Assembly: GCA_038380435.1 (NCBI GenBank)
Contig: JAWZYU010000007.1
Span: forward strand, 24,159,001-24,223,000
DNA: 64,000 nt
Reading direction: 5' to 3'
From: Ryuthela nishihirai
Taxonomy: Eukaryota; Arthropoda; Arachnida; Araneae; Heptathelidae
In this document: positions 10,717-20,534 of the stretch, piece by piece
How the letters are laid out: every line of letters starts with the position of its first letter
Position numbering within the stretch: position 1 is the stretch's first letter
Program-made: the position numbers and the translations under genes
The notes under the pieces: model-generated
Seen by the model: only the letters and a program-made list of their open reading frames with translations
Told to the model about the DNA's origin: nothing
Databases searched by the model: none

Positions 10717-11868
10717 CTCAAGCAGCTGTTTGCCATAAAGGTGAGCCGGCAGCCTCTCATTATAATATGGCATTGAGAAGGTCTGTAAGACATCAACAAA
10801 AGCACAACTTAAGTAAGGAAACATCCACGTCCTATGTGGGGTTCAAACCCGGGTCCCTCTTGAGAAAGTCTGTAAGGAAGGCAAGACCTCAACAAAAATC
10901 AAAGTAAGTAAGGAAACATTCATGCCCTATGTAGGGTTCAAACCCGGGTCTCTCTTGAGAAAGTCTGTAAGGAAGGCAAGACCTCAACGAAAATCAAAGT
11001 AAGTAAGGAAACATTCATGCCCTATGTGGGGTTCAAACCCGGGTCTCTCTTGAGAAAGTCTGTAAGGAAGGCAAGACCTCAACAAAAATCAAAGTAAGTA
11101 AGGAAACATTCATGCCCCATGTGGGGTTCAAACCCGGGTCTTTCTTGAGAAAGTCTGTAAGGAAGGCAAGACCTCAACAAAAATCAGAGTAATTAAGGAA
11201 ACATTCATGCCCTATGTGGGGTTCAAACCCGGGTCTCTCTTGAGAAGGTCTGTAAGGAAGGCAAGACCTCAACAAAAATCAAAGTAAGGAAGGAAACATT
11301 CATGCCCTATGTGGGGTTCAAACCCGGGTCTCTCTTGAGAAAGTCTGTAAGGAAGGCAAGACCTCAACAAAAATCAAAGTAAGTAAGGAAACATTCATGC
11401 CCTATGTGGGGTTCAAACCCGGGTCTCTCTTGAGAAAGTCTGTAAGGAAGGCAAGACCTCAATAAAAATCAAAGTAAGTAAGGAAACATTCATGCCCTAT
11501 GTGGGGTTCAAACCCGGGTCTCTCTTGAGAAAGTCTGTAAGGAAGGCAAGACCTCAACAAAAATCAAAGTAAGGAAACATTCATGCCCTATGTGGGGTTC
11601 AAACCCGGGTCTCTCTTGAGAAAGTCTGTAAGGAAGGCGAGACCTCAACCAAAGACAACTAAGTAAGGATACATCCACGCTCTGTGTGGGATTCAAACCC
11701 TGGCCCTCTTCAGAAGGGCAAGACCTCAGCAAATGACAACATAAGTAAGGAAACATCCGCGCCCTATGTGGGGATCAAAGCGGGTCTCTCTTAAGAAGGT
11801 CTGTAAGGAAGGCGAGACCTCAACAAAAGACAACTAAGTAAGGAAAGATCCATGCCCTAGGGGCATTT
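10717..11868 (-). repeat. 95-bp satellite derived from a SINE-B interior, about 11 units
   Basis: The left end looks like a reversed, diverged SINE-B (CTCAAGCAGCTG tail block, then GAAGGTCTGTAAG). Its interior then repeats head to tail. The anchor GGGTTCAAACCCGGGTC recurs at 10838, 10933, 11028, 11123, 11218, 11313, 11408 and 11503, exactly 95 bp apart. It recurs again at 11594 (4 bp lost), 11688 and near 11770 with decay. Each unit corresponds to the SINE-B segment from the B box through GAGGTCTTGCC. There are no unique spacers, so this is not a CRISPR-like array. Confidence 0.88.
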
Positions 11869-13529
11869 AGTTTCCTGTTATGCTTACACAGCGTCCAAGT
11901 TTCACTACCATAACTAACCCTAGAAAGAATCAAACTATTATGCAGTCTAATTTTAGTATTTAGGTGTATACACCTATTTCTCCACAATCTCCATAGATTT
12001 TTAAAAGTCCCAGCAGCAATCCCTATTTGTCTGTTAATCTCATGCCGCACATCACCAGTATCCGTTACATAGCTCCCAAGATAATTAAACTGTGATACCT
12101 GCTCAAGACTGTAACCATTCAGATTAACTAAATCACAACCTGCCTGACCAATTTTCATCACTTTAGTTTTCTCTCTGTTTATAACCAAACCTCCTCTACT
12201 ACCAGTCTCATCAACAGCTAGAATGAAAGAGTTCATCTCATCAACATCATTTGCCAAAAGGGCTAAATCATCAGCATAATCTAAATCAGAAATTTTCGTA
12301 TCTCCAGCCCATTTAAGGCCAAAATCTTTCCATTGAAGGGAATTTCGCATAACATAATCAATAACCAAACTAAAGAGAAAAGGACACAAAATACACCCTT
12401 GTCGAACACCAGACGTAATGCTAAACCAATTGTTACAAGCCTTACCAACTCTCACACACGACTCAGTGTTATTATAGAGGGCTTTCATTATGTTAACTAA
12501 CTTGTCTGGTATAGCATATGATCGCACAATCAACCACAAATTATGACGATCAACAGAGTCGAAAGCCTTTTTGAAATCAACAAAGCTAGCAACCAAAGGT
12601 TTCTGAAACTCTAAACATTTCTCAAGAATCTGCCTAAATGAAAATATCTGATCCACACATCCCCTACCACTTCTGAATCCACATTGCTCATCACGCAATT
12701 GACTTTCAACCAGATTCTTAATTCTATTAAGCACAATCATGGAAAGAACTTTACCTGGAACAGAGAGTAGGCTGATACCCCTATAGTTATCACAAGAACT
12801 GCGATCACCTTTTTTGAAAATAGGGATAACAATAGCTCTGGTAAAATCCTTAGGAACCATGCCTTTATCATAAAAGATATTCAGAATTTCAGTCATCCAA
12901 GTGGTAACCGAAACATTCCCAGCTCTAAGCATTTCGGTAGTAATTTCATCTACCCCTGGGGATTTATGAAGTTTAAGTTTAGAAACAGCCAAAATAACTT
13001 CAGATTGTGTTATAGGGCCAACATTGAAACCACCAATGCATCTATCATCATTGCAAACAATGGGAATAGAACTAACCGCTTTGTTTAGAATATCACTGAA
13101 ATGCTCAGCCCACCTAGTCGTGACAGAATCCTCACCTTCTATAACCTTACCTTGTTTATCCTTCAATCCCTGTATGCCTGTCCGTTTTCTACCACATAAA
13201 ACATTAACTATCTGGTACAGCTCTCTGCTGTTGTGCTGCCTAACTGCTTCCTCAGCTTTGTCAGCCAAGCTATCAAGCCAAAGATTTTTATCAGTAGCTA
13301 ACTGATCCTTTACGCGTTTATTAAGCTCTCTGTAATCTTTTCTATTAGGACTAGTAGGGTACTGATTAAGGACATTCCTGCAGTTCCTTCTTTCTGAAAT
13401 AAGCTCAAGTGCCTTATTACTCAAATAATTCTGCCACCTCTGCTCCTTTTTTCCTAAAAGAGTACTGTTAGTGTCCAAAAAAGCCTGTTTAAAATGATCC
13501 CATTCTTCCTCAACTTCAGTAGTAAGCAA
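11863..13529 (-). pseudogene. RTE reverse transcriptase, open but truncated at the C-terminus
   Basis: More than 550 codons are open without interruption, with AFDSVD, RQGC and the YADD box (complement of 12268-12279). The endonuclease is absent at the N-terminal side. The C-terminal domain found in the other copies (WFGHVARM to GLVGPP) is replaced by a few codons read out of the satellite. It is dead because of the missing ends, not because of stops. Confidence 0.83.
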
Positions 13530-13612
13530 ACCATGACTGTCATAATCACTAAGTAACCTATCATGGTAAGTTTTAGCTATAACTGGGTCTTTCAGAGCAT
13601 CAATATTAAAGG
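11863..13612 (-). mobile_element. RTE-type LINE, copy 2, reversed, both ends missing
   Basis: A minus-strand RTE copy starts just upstream of reverse transcriptase (near 13612) and stops abruptly at about 11863, in the codons after ETWTLCK. It never reaches the family 3' end. LINE insertions usually keep the 3' end, so a later rearrangement is likely. The break abuts the 95-bp SINE-derived satellite. Confidence 0.85.
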
Positions 13613-13880
13613 TAAATTATTTAAAGGTAAAAAAATAAAAAAGTAGAGAATAATACATGACATAATATTATTTCAATGGAAAATTTCGATATTAAATAAT
13701 ATGCTCAGTTTACTAAAATTTTTACTTTTTTTTTCGTTTAGAATATTTCAACACAACATTCACATTAAGTACTTCATAATTTGTTAGTACGTGTTAATAT
13801 TAATTATCTAATTTTTAAATAAAAATCTGTTTAATTCGTGTTTTCATTCTCTGAAGAAATTTACGGCTAGCAGTTCCCTT

Positions 13881-14165
13881 GGAGTAGGAGGATAATGGGG
13901 GTTCTGGACCAGAGGCGGATCAATATTAATCCTATGGAATCAGCCTCCCTTGGAGTAGGAGGATAATGGGGGTTCTGGACCAGAGGCGGATGAATGTTAA
14001 TCCTATGGAATCAGCCTCCCTTGGAGTAGGAGGATAATGGGGGTTCTGGACCAGAGGCGGATCAATGTTAATCCTATGGAATCAGCCTCCCTTGGAGTAG
14101 GAGGATAATGGGGGTTCTGGACCAGAGGCGGATCAATGTTAATCCTATGGAATCAGCCTCCCATG
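13881..14165. repeat. 71-bp tandem repeat, four units
   Basis: The anchor GGAGTAGGAGGATAATGG recurs at 13881, 13952, 14023 and 14094, exactly 71 bp apart, with almost no differences between units. A partial fifth unit decays after 14160. The near-identity points to recent expansion. No coding frame is obvious. Confidence 0.9.
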
Positions 14166-14339
14166 TGTTTCAAAGTGGAGGCGGATCATTGTCACACCTA
14201 TAAGTCCACTGTTTTAGGGCTGTCGGACAATGTCGAAAAGAATACCTCCTTCCAGTGATATATTAATATGAAATCATATTATTCAGTTAAATTGGAGGTA
14301 ATAATTGATATATAACAGATGGTATTGGATAACAACTCA

Positions 14340-14580
14340 ATCATAATTTCCAGAGACAGCCATCTTGGTTTCTCCCGTCACCACAAACTCCCGAAATAAC
14401 CCCTTTACCCCCCTTTATTAACCCCCACCCCCATTTTGACTACAAACTCCCGAATAAGTCACGCCATTTTGGTTTCTACCCTCATCCAAAATTACTCCAA
14501 GTCCCGCCATTTTGAATCCTGACGTCATCCGAAATAACCCCGAGTCCGCCATCTTGGTTTTCCCACCCGCCCCATTTTTA
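14340..14580. repeat. Degenerate repeat carrying four GCCAT(C/T)TTG motifs
   Basis: A loose 40-60 bp unit recurs with the core GCCATCTTGG or GCCATTTTG near 14353, 14464, 14507 and 14549, and with CGAAATAACCCC or a variant between the cores. The cores resemble the reverse complement of YY1-type sites. Copies are too diverged to define a period. Confidence 0.5.
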
Positions 14581-14699
14581 ATCCTGATATCACCTATTAG
14601 AAGTTTTGCCTTTTAAATTATTTTTACTCAATAGCATTTTTTTTCTTTTCATTTTCTGCGGAACAGTCTTTATTTCATTTTCTGCGGGATAGTCCTTCT

Positions 14700-14775
14700 T
14701 CTAGTATAAATACGACATTCATAGTCAGAAATCCTCATTCTGTTGTCAGACGTTGAGAGTGACAGTTCTCTGCTG
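14700..14775 (+). promoter_or_regulatory. Candidate TATA promoter
   Basis: A TATAAATA box at about 14705 is followed at a typical distance by a pyrimidine-flanked CATTCTG initiator-like site. A second TATAAAT lies near 14844. No open frame of note follows, so this may be the promoter of a lost element. Support is by motif only. Confidence 0.25.
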
Positions 14776-15161
14776 CTGCATCTCCGTGATTTTTTTCAAC
14801 TGTTGAAACTCAATAGTGATAGTTCTCGACGTCCTCGTGTAGTATAAATGAGCTATTTTACAAGTCACTGTTTTATAATGTATCCATGTGATATATGTGA
14901 GTCGGGATATCAACATTCAACCTACATTTCGGTTTATTAAAGAATCTTCAGTCAAGTTCTTCCAACAAGTAGAGCAAAATTTATTTTTTATTCTAATTGT
15001 TCAACACTGAACATATACCGGAATATAAATTCAAAAGGTCTCGAGCTTTTCTCTTTTAAATAGTTATTTTAGCCTTCGGGCTCTAATTGTTCCAGTGTAC
15101 CTTTCGTAGAATTTCTCTCTAATAATATCCCAATGCTAATGGATGCACTACACTTCACACG

Positions 15162-15543
15162 GGGGGCGGGGTGGCTCAGTCGGTAGCGCGCCAGGCTCGT
15201 AATCTGTAGTTCCCAAGTTCGAGTCCCAGCTGGGTCAGCGTTGAGATTTATCTCCGCAAAATTCCCCGCCCTGCCCACGGTCAGTAGGGGACACCGATGG
15301 GCTTCGAAAGGCCGCCGTCCCTCGGATGGGACGTTAAGCCGTGGCCACGTGTGCAGGAGAGCCATACCCTGTGCACGTTAAAGAACACGCTGGATGGCCT
15401 TGACGGGAGACTACCATCTGTCTCCCAACAGCTGTTCCAGTGGGTCCCCTCCCCCAACCTTCTCTGAGCCTTCGGGGTCCATGTGACCTGGCCATTTAGC
15501 CCATGGTGTGCAAAAAAGTGCCGCTCAGAGGTAAAACAACCCA
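15162..15543 (+). mobile_element. SINE-A, full length, 12-bp TSD
   Basis: This is a complete family member with intact A box (TGGCTCAGTCGG), the GGGACGTTAAGCCGTGG middle and the usual tail. The 12-bp duplication ACACTTCACACG lies at 15150-15161 and 15544-15555. Confidence 0.93.
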
Positions 15544-15559
15544 ACACTTCACACGATGA

Positions 15560-16078
15560 TAGAGATTCTGGGCTTCCTGTATACTCTTTGCTCTCTGAAC
15601 GTTAATCGCTGATCCATGATATCTAATCCATGAAACAAAATGTTGTTATATTGTAGGCAGTACCACTGGTGCATCACCAGACCAATATAAATAATTGAAG
15701 TAACAGATTAATTTTTATTGCAATAATACAGAATATTTTTCAACCTTTTTTTTTTTGCTGTTGGAAAACTCCAGTAATATATAATATCTTGAAGAAACCG
15801 TCTTCTACACATACACAGACAAACACTCTAGCTCAAGTACTTATGGGTGTAGAATTGAACCACAACCTCTCTTTCCATATTAAATGCCCAATAATTATCC
15901 CCCTCCCTCCCCCCCTCCCCCCCCCAAAAAAAAAAAAAAAAAACATGCACCACAAGACTAGAGCATTACGAACAGCGTCGGATTCACTCTCACATTCCCT
16001 CGGCACACGAAATTGTAGTGCACCTCAAACTGCGGTGTTTTCTTAATTTCCTATAAAATAAGGCACTTTATTTTGCTT
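15560..16078. other. Intergenic; C-run/A-run low-complexity tract at about 15898-15945
   Basis: Nothing coding is recognisable. A C-rich run followed by 18 or so A residues is probably a decayed retroposon tail or slippage product. Confidence 0.5.
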
Positions 16079-16090
16079 TTATTTTGCTTT

Positions 16091-16299
16091 TTGCCGTCCC
16101 GTGGCCGAGTGGTTAGCACGCTTGGCTACTGATCTAAGGGACCTGGGTTCGAGCCCCGGGTAAGGCATGGATGTTCGTGTTGTTTTTCTGCTGAGGTCCT
16201 GCCATCCTCTCAGACCTTCTACTATGGTATATAAACTGACAGGCTCCTGTCAGACCTATGTGGCAAGCAGCTGCTTGAGGGGGTATTTATTTATTTATT
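16091..16299 (+). mobile_element. SINE-B, full-length reference copy, 11-bp TSD
   Basis: This is the most complete SINE-B, about 205 bp. The tRNA-like head has A box TGGCCGAGTGG and B box GGTTCGAGCCC. A body follows with the palindromic TGACAGGCTCCTGTCA, then the tail block GCAGCTGCTTGAGG and a (TTTA)n tail. It is flanked by TATTTTGCTTT at 16080-16090 and 16300-16310. The tail block shares 11 bases (GCTGCTTGAGG less its first context) with the 3' end of the RTE LINE, which may supply its reverse transcriptase. Confidence 0.92.
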
Positions 16300-16314
16300 T
16301 ATTTTGCTTTAACA

Positions 16315-17105
16315 ACAATGGAATACAGGAATATAAACTATTACTGATAAATAATAGTTTTTTTTGCCAAGTAATATAAAATTTAACGTAAAAATTTTTT
16401 TATATTGGGCGTAATATTTATTTACAAATTTGTAATATTTAATATGCTGCAACATTTAAAAATATAATTAGTATTTTAAAATTTAAACATTTCTCTTTCT
16501 CTCTTTTTGTTCTTATATGAACATATTACAATGAATTATTAAAAGTGTAGGGACACTTGGATGCTGTGCGAATGCTAATCTATGTTCAAAGCTCCCTAAT
16601 TATATTTATCTACGGAAATTCTAACAAGTTATTTAGCAATGTAATTTTAGATGATTATGTAATGGGTTTTTAAGTTCTATTGATTTTAAATTGTTTAGAA
16701 CAAGGGTAGCAGCAGCATCTGACGTATAATGTTTCACTTTTAATAATTCTTTAAATATTACACAAATATTGGATAGCATTATTTGCATACATTTATTAAT
16801 TGAATGAGTCAAATGTATCTAGCATAATTGGGATATATTTGTTTGAGATTTATAAGTTTTCTAGCGAAAAAGCATATTTTCAAAGTTCATCATAATCTGA
16901 TAATATGGAATATCCTAATCGTTTGATAATATAATGTATATCCGCATAGTACCTTTTCTTCTAAAAGTTCCCTTTCAATAATAATGTGTTCTGAAGAGAG
17001 GCAATCGCTCTTTGCATCATGAATATTTACAACCAGTATTCCTTCTGAGAACTAAAAAAGACATCATTTTGTTATTATTTAAACAAATTGCAACAGTTAA
17101 AGTCG
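16315..17105. other. AT-rich stretch, nothing recognised
   Basis: A+T-rich sequence without supported features. Confidence 0.6.
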
Positions 17106-17124
17106 GCATTCCTATTATGACATC

Positions 17125-17887
17125 TACAGTTCTCAGGTTCGGATTCCAACTGGGCAAGTGTAGAGATTTTTCTCTGCTGAACTCCCCGCCCTGCTCACAG
17201 TGAATAGGGGTCACTGTCGGGCTTGACAAGGCCTCCGTCCGTCGGATGGGACGTTATGCCGTGGTCGGTGTGCGGGAGAGCAATACCCTGTGCACGTTAA
17301 AAACACGCTGGATGGCCTTGATTGGAGGCTACCATCTGTCTCCGAACAGCTGTTTCAGTGGGTCCACTCCCTCAACCTTCTCTGAGCCTTCGGGTCCATG
17401 TCACCTGGCCATTTAGGCCTCAAAAAGTGTGCAAAAAAAGGTTAGGTGTGCAAAAAAGTGCCGCTCAGAGGTAAAACAGTTGGGTTGTTTTACCTCTGAG
17501 CGGAATTTTTTTGCACCATGGGCTAAATGGCCAGGTCACATGGACCCCGAAGGCTCAGAGAAGGTTGGGGGAGGGAACCACTGGAATAGCTGTTGGGAGA
17601 CAGATGATAGCCTCACGTCAAGGCCATCCAGCGTGTTCTTTAACGTGCACAGGGTATGGCTCTCCCGCACATGGGGCCACGGCTTAACGTCCCATCCGAC
17701 GGATGGCGGCCTTTCCAAGCCCATCGTTGTCCCCTAATGACCGTGGACAGGGCGGGGAGTTTTGCGAAGTTAAATCTCAACGCTGACCCAGCTGGGACTC
17801 GAACCTGTGAACTACAGATTACGAGCCTGGCGCGCTACCTACTGAGCCACCCCCGCCCCACCGCTCAGAGGTAAAACAACCCAACCC
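17125..17887 (+). mobile_element. SINE-A, older, 5'-truncated, split by a nested SINE-A
   Basis: It starts near the B box (GGTTCGGATTCC) and runs forward to the tail at 17478. The last bases of its tail resume at 17861-17887 after a reversed SINE-A. Divergence from the consensus is higher than in the nested copy, consistent with being older. Confidence 0.82.
17479..17860 (-). mobile_element. SINE-A nested in the tail of another SINE-A, 18-bp TSD
   Basis: This full-length reversed copy is flanked by CCGCTCAGAGGTAAAACA at 17461-17478 and 17861-17878. The duplicated target is itself the tail of the host SINE-A. Confidence 0.92.
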
Positions 17888-17889
17888 AA

Positions 17890-18156
17890 TATGTCCTCTA
17901 TGTGAACAGGACACCGATGGCTTTGAAAGGGCCTCAGTCTGTCTAATGGGAAGTTATAAGCCGTTGCTTCATCTACAGAAGAGTCACACTAATGCAAATT
18001 AAAGAACACGCTGAACGGCCTCTGAGAAGGATTTCCATCTGTCTATGAGCAGCTCTCCAGCCTTATATACTTCCACAACTTCTCTGAGCCCTTGAGAGCT
18101 GCCGTTTAGCCCATTATTTGTATAAAAATGCCACTCAGAAGTAATATAACCCGGCT
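17890..18156 (+). mobile_element. SINE-A, highly diverged, head missing
   Basis: The body can be followed through GGACACCGATGG, AATTAAAGAACACGCTG, CTTCTCTGAGCC and CCACTCAGAAGTAATATAACCC, but with many changes. It is the oldest layer of SINE-A here. Confidence 0.7.
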
Positions 18157-18247
18157 CTTTAATATTTGCCGCAACTGACTATTTCTTCTCTCGTTATTCT
18201 AAATCATATATTTCTGTAGTCCTGTTTTTTATTTTCGTAATTTGCAT

Positions 18248-19000
18248 TCCCCACGCTCGAATCCCAGCTATGTCAGGGTTGAGATTCATCTTCAGTAAAC
18301 TCCCACTCTGCCCTGAGTGACTTTGGGTTGGGTTGTTTTACCTCTGAGCGGCACTTTTTTGCACATCATGGGCTAAATGGCCAGGTCACATGGACCCCGA
18401 AGGCTCAGTGAAGGTTGGGGGAGGGGACCCACTGGAACAGCTGTTGGGAGACAAATGGTAGCCTCCCGTCAAGGCCATCCAGCGTTTTCTTTAACGTGCA
18501 CAGGGTATGGCTCTCCCGCACACTGGACCACGGCTTAACGTCCCATCCGACGGACGGCGGCCTTTCCAAGCCCATCGGTGTCCCCTACTGACCGTGGGCA
18601 GGGCGGGAAATTTTTCGGAGATAAATCTCAACGCTGACCCAGCTGGGACTCGAACCTGGGAACTACAGATTACGAGCCTGGCGCGCTACCCACCGCCATT
18701 ACGAGCCAGCCACCCCCGCCCCGCCCCGCCCCGCCCTGAGTAACAACAGAAACATCTATGGACTTGCATGTATCCCTGTCCGGCGAATGGAACATTAAGC
18801 CGTGCATCAGTGGGCACTTGAGTTATACCTTATGCAATTAAAGAACACATTGGATGCCTTGACGAGAGGCTACCATCTGTCTCCTAACAATTGTTCATGG
18901 CTCTCCTTCTCCTATCCTTGGTTGTTTTCTTTTTGTGTGACCTTACCATTTAGCATACTGTATGTTAAAAAGCCCCCCCCTCTCCAAAAGAGAAAATAAT
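18248..19000 (+). mobile_element. SINE-A, highly diverged, split by a nested SINE-A
   Basis: The head side (CTCGAATCCCAGC onward) lies at 18256-18321, and the body resumes at 18745 (AACATTAAGCCGTG, AATTAAAGAACACATTGG) to about 18990. A younger reversed SINE-A separates the two parts. Confidence 0.72.
18322..18733 (-). mobile_element. SINE-A nested in an older SINE-A, reversed
   Basis: The complete body is flanked by CCCTGAGTGAC (18311-18321) and CCCTGAGTAAC (18734-18744), an 11-bp duplication with one mismatch. The G-rich head end is expanded to several CCGCCCC units on this strand. Confidence 0.87.
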
Positions 19001-19304
19001 AATAATAAAGAAATCCTCAAGCAGCTATGGACTACAGCAGTCTAACCAGACTGTGCAATTTTCCTCTCCAGACATGTCTGTTTTGAGTACAGCTGCTGCA
19101 TTTAGTCATTGTAGGCCAATTCTAGCAAGGTCCTGTTTGACATTGTCTGCCCATCGCATCCTAGCTCTCCCCCTTATCCTGAAGCATTTAGGTACACTGT
19201 TCAATATCCTATTTGCCAATCTGCAGCTATGCATACGGGCAACATGGTCAAATCAGCGCAGTCTCTCTCTCTGCACAAAATGCTGCTCAAAGGAGGTTGA
19301 TGAC

Positions 19305-20139
19305 TGTCATGACATTCATCAACGCGAGTGGTCATTTGCCTGGGTGAAACATATGCACAACTTTTCTGAACAACTCAGATATGCAGCATTCCTATTTACA
19401 CCCTTTATTCTATATACATCTATATACATTTACTTCAAATGCATAATTCACTCTCAGGGACACAATATTCCCTTAGCTCAGCAGTTACAAACTGCTCCAA
19501 GAGTAAGGGGGTTGACAGCCCCCTAACTCCTTTGACGATGGGCTTGGAAGGGCCGCCGTCCGTCTGATGTGACGTTAAACCGTGGCCTCGTGTGCGGGAG
19601 AGAGCCATAGCCTGTGCACGTTAAAGAACATGCTGGATGGCCTTGACGGGAGGCTACCATCTGTCTCCCAACATTGTTCCCGCTCAGCAGTTACAAACTG
19701 CTCCAAACAATACTAGCTGGCCTAATCTCATGTCCCCAGCTAGGAAGCAGTTCTCGTTCAACAGGCTCTCTCTCCTGAACCTCGTCACAAGCGTCCCCTC
19801 CCCAAGACGTTCACAGAGGGACTCTCATCTTCCCGCTCTTCCATATCGTCAGACGAAACATCGCATCGAGGGTTCAGTTCTCACTCCTTGTCCCAATGAT
19901 GCTAGTTGTGGCCCAACAACTCACGCTGTCACTAACGACCGTCGTTAAGAGTGTAGCATCCGGGAACACGAGAAGCTGGCCACCGTCCACACTACCAGAC
20001 CGTCATGAAACAGTCAGCTCCCCCACTTGTGCACGGAGCTGCACATGGATGTTGTTGCAGCTAGGATGGCAAGAAGCGGGGGTCTATCAGCTAAGAAAAG
20101 AGGGAGGGGAGCTCACGTCGTAAACGCTCGACCATGACA
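19305..20139. mobile_element. Probable solo LTR, 835 bp, 5-bp TSD
   Basis: The insert begins TGTCATGACA and ends CCATGACA, so it has TG...CA ends inside 7-bp inverted repeats (TGTCATG/CATGACA). It is flanked by ATGAC at 19300-19304 and 20140-20144, a 5-bp duplication as made by LTR retrotransposon integrases. The flanks join two contiguous pieces of an RTE copy, so the empty site is known. No gag/pol is present, so a solo LTR is the best reading. The superfamily is not identified. Confidence 0.7.
19537..19680 (+). mobile_element. SINE-A internal fragment inside the LTR, bracketed by a 25-bp repeat
   Basis: This is the SINE-A body from GATGGGCTTGG to CTCCCAACA without head or tail. An identical 25-bp sequence beginning GCTCAGCAGTTACAAACTGC lies at 19476-19500 and 19682-19706, bracketing the fragment and 36 bp of extra sequence. 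Confidence 0.65.
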
Positions 20140-20534
20140 ATGACTCCTTTGTCAACATCATCATTACTTACAAAGTCAAACCACCTAATGACCAAGATAC
20201 TGCTCAAGCATCTAAAATCAAGGCATCACATTTCCTGTTATCCTGTTTGAAAAGGGTCTATATTTCGCTACCATAACCAACTTTAGAAAGAACCAAATAT
20301 TATACTGCCTAATTTTAGTCTTTGGTGTATGCGCCTGTTTTTTCACACTCACTATAGCTTCTTAAAAGTCCCAGCAGCAATTCTTGCCCACTCTGAAGTA
20401 AAACAACTTGATCCAAATACTGTTTATTTTATTTTTTATAATTATATCTTCTCATTTATTGTTCCCAATATTATAGGGAGAGGGAATGGTTGACAGCCCC
20501 CTAATTCCTTTGAAAATGACAGTAACCGGAATGG

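Larger units (their letters stand above)
19018..20386 (-). mobile_element. RTE-type LINE 3' part, reversed, diverged, split by a solo LTR
   Basis: The reversed RTE 3' end and C-terminal coding sequence lie at 19018-19304, and the next upstream codons lie at 20140-20386 (up to the AAGTFKN equivalent). The two parts are contiguous in the intact copies. Divergence is clearly greater than in the copies at 1, 11863 and 37694. The frame is broken. Confidence 0.8.

Noticed and set aside
10838..11600. CRISPR-like regular spacing of 95-bp units
   Set aside because: Whole units repeat without unique spacers, and the host is a eukaryote. It is a SINE-derived satellite.
12268..12279. Active LINE suggested by the 569-codon open frame of copy 2
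   Set aside because: The endonuclease and the 3' end are missing, so it cannot be autonomous despite the open frame.
15172..15230. Possible functional tRNA genes at the SINE heads
   Set aside because: A and B boxes are present, but acceptor-stem pairing is missing and each runs into a SINE body with target duplications.
16091..16165. tRNA gene at the start of SINE-B
   Set aside because: It is the SINE head. The 3' acceptor side is replaced by SINE body and the copy has its own target duplication.
19053..19526. 157-codon open frame
   Set aside because: It is antisense to the RTE remnant and then runs into the LTR. No independent coding evidence.
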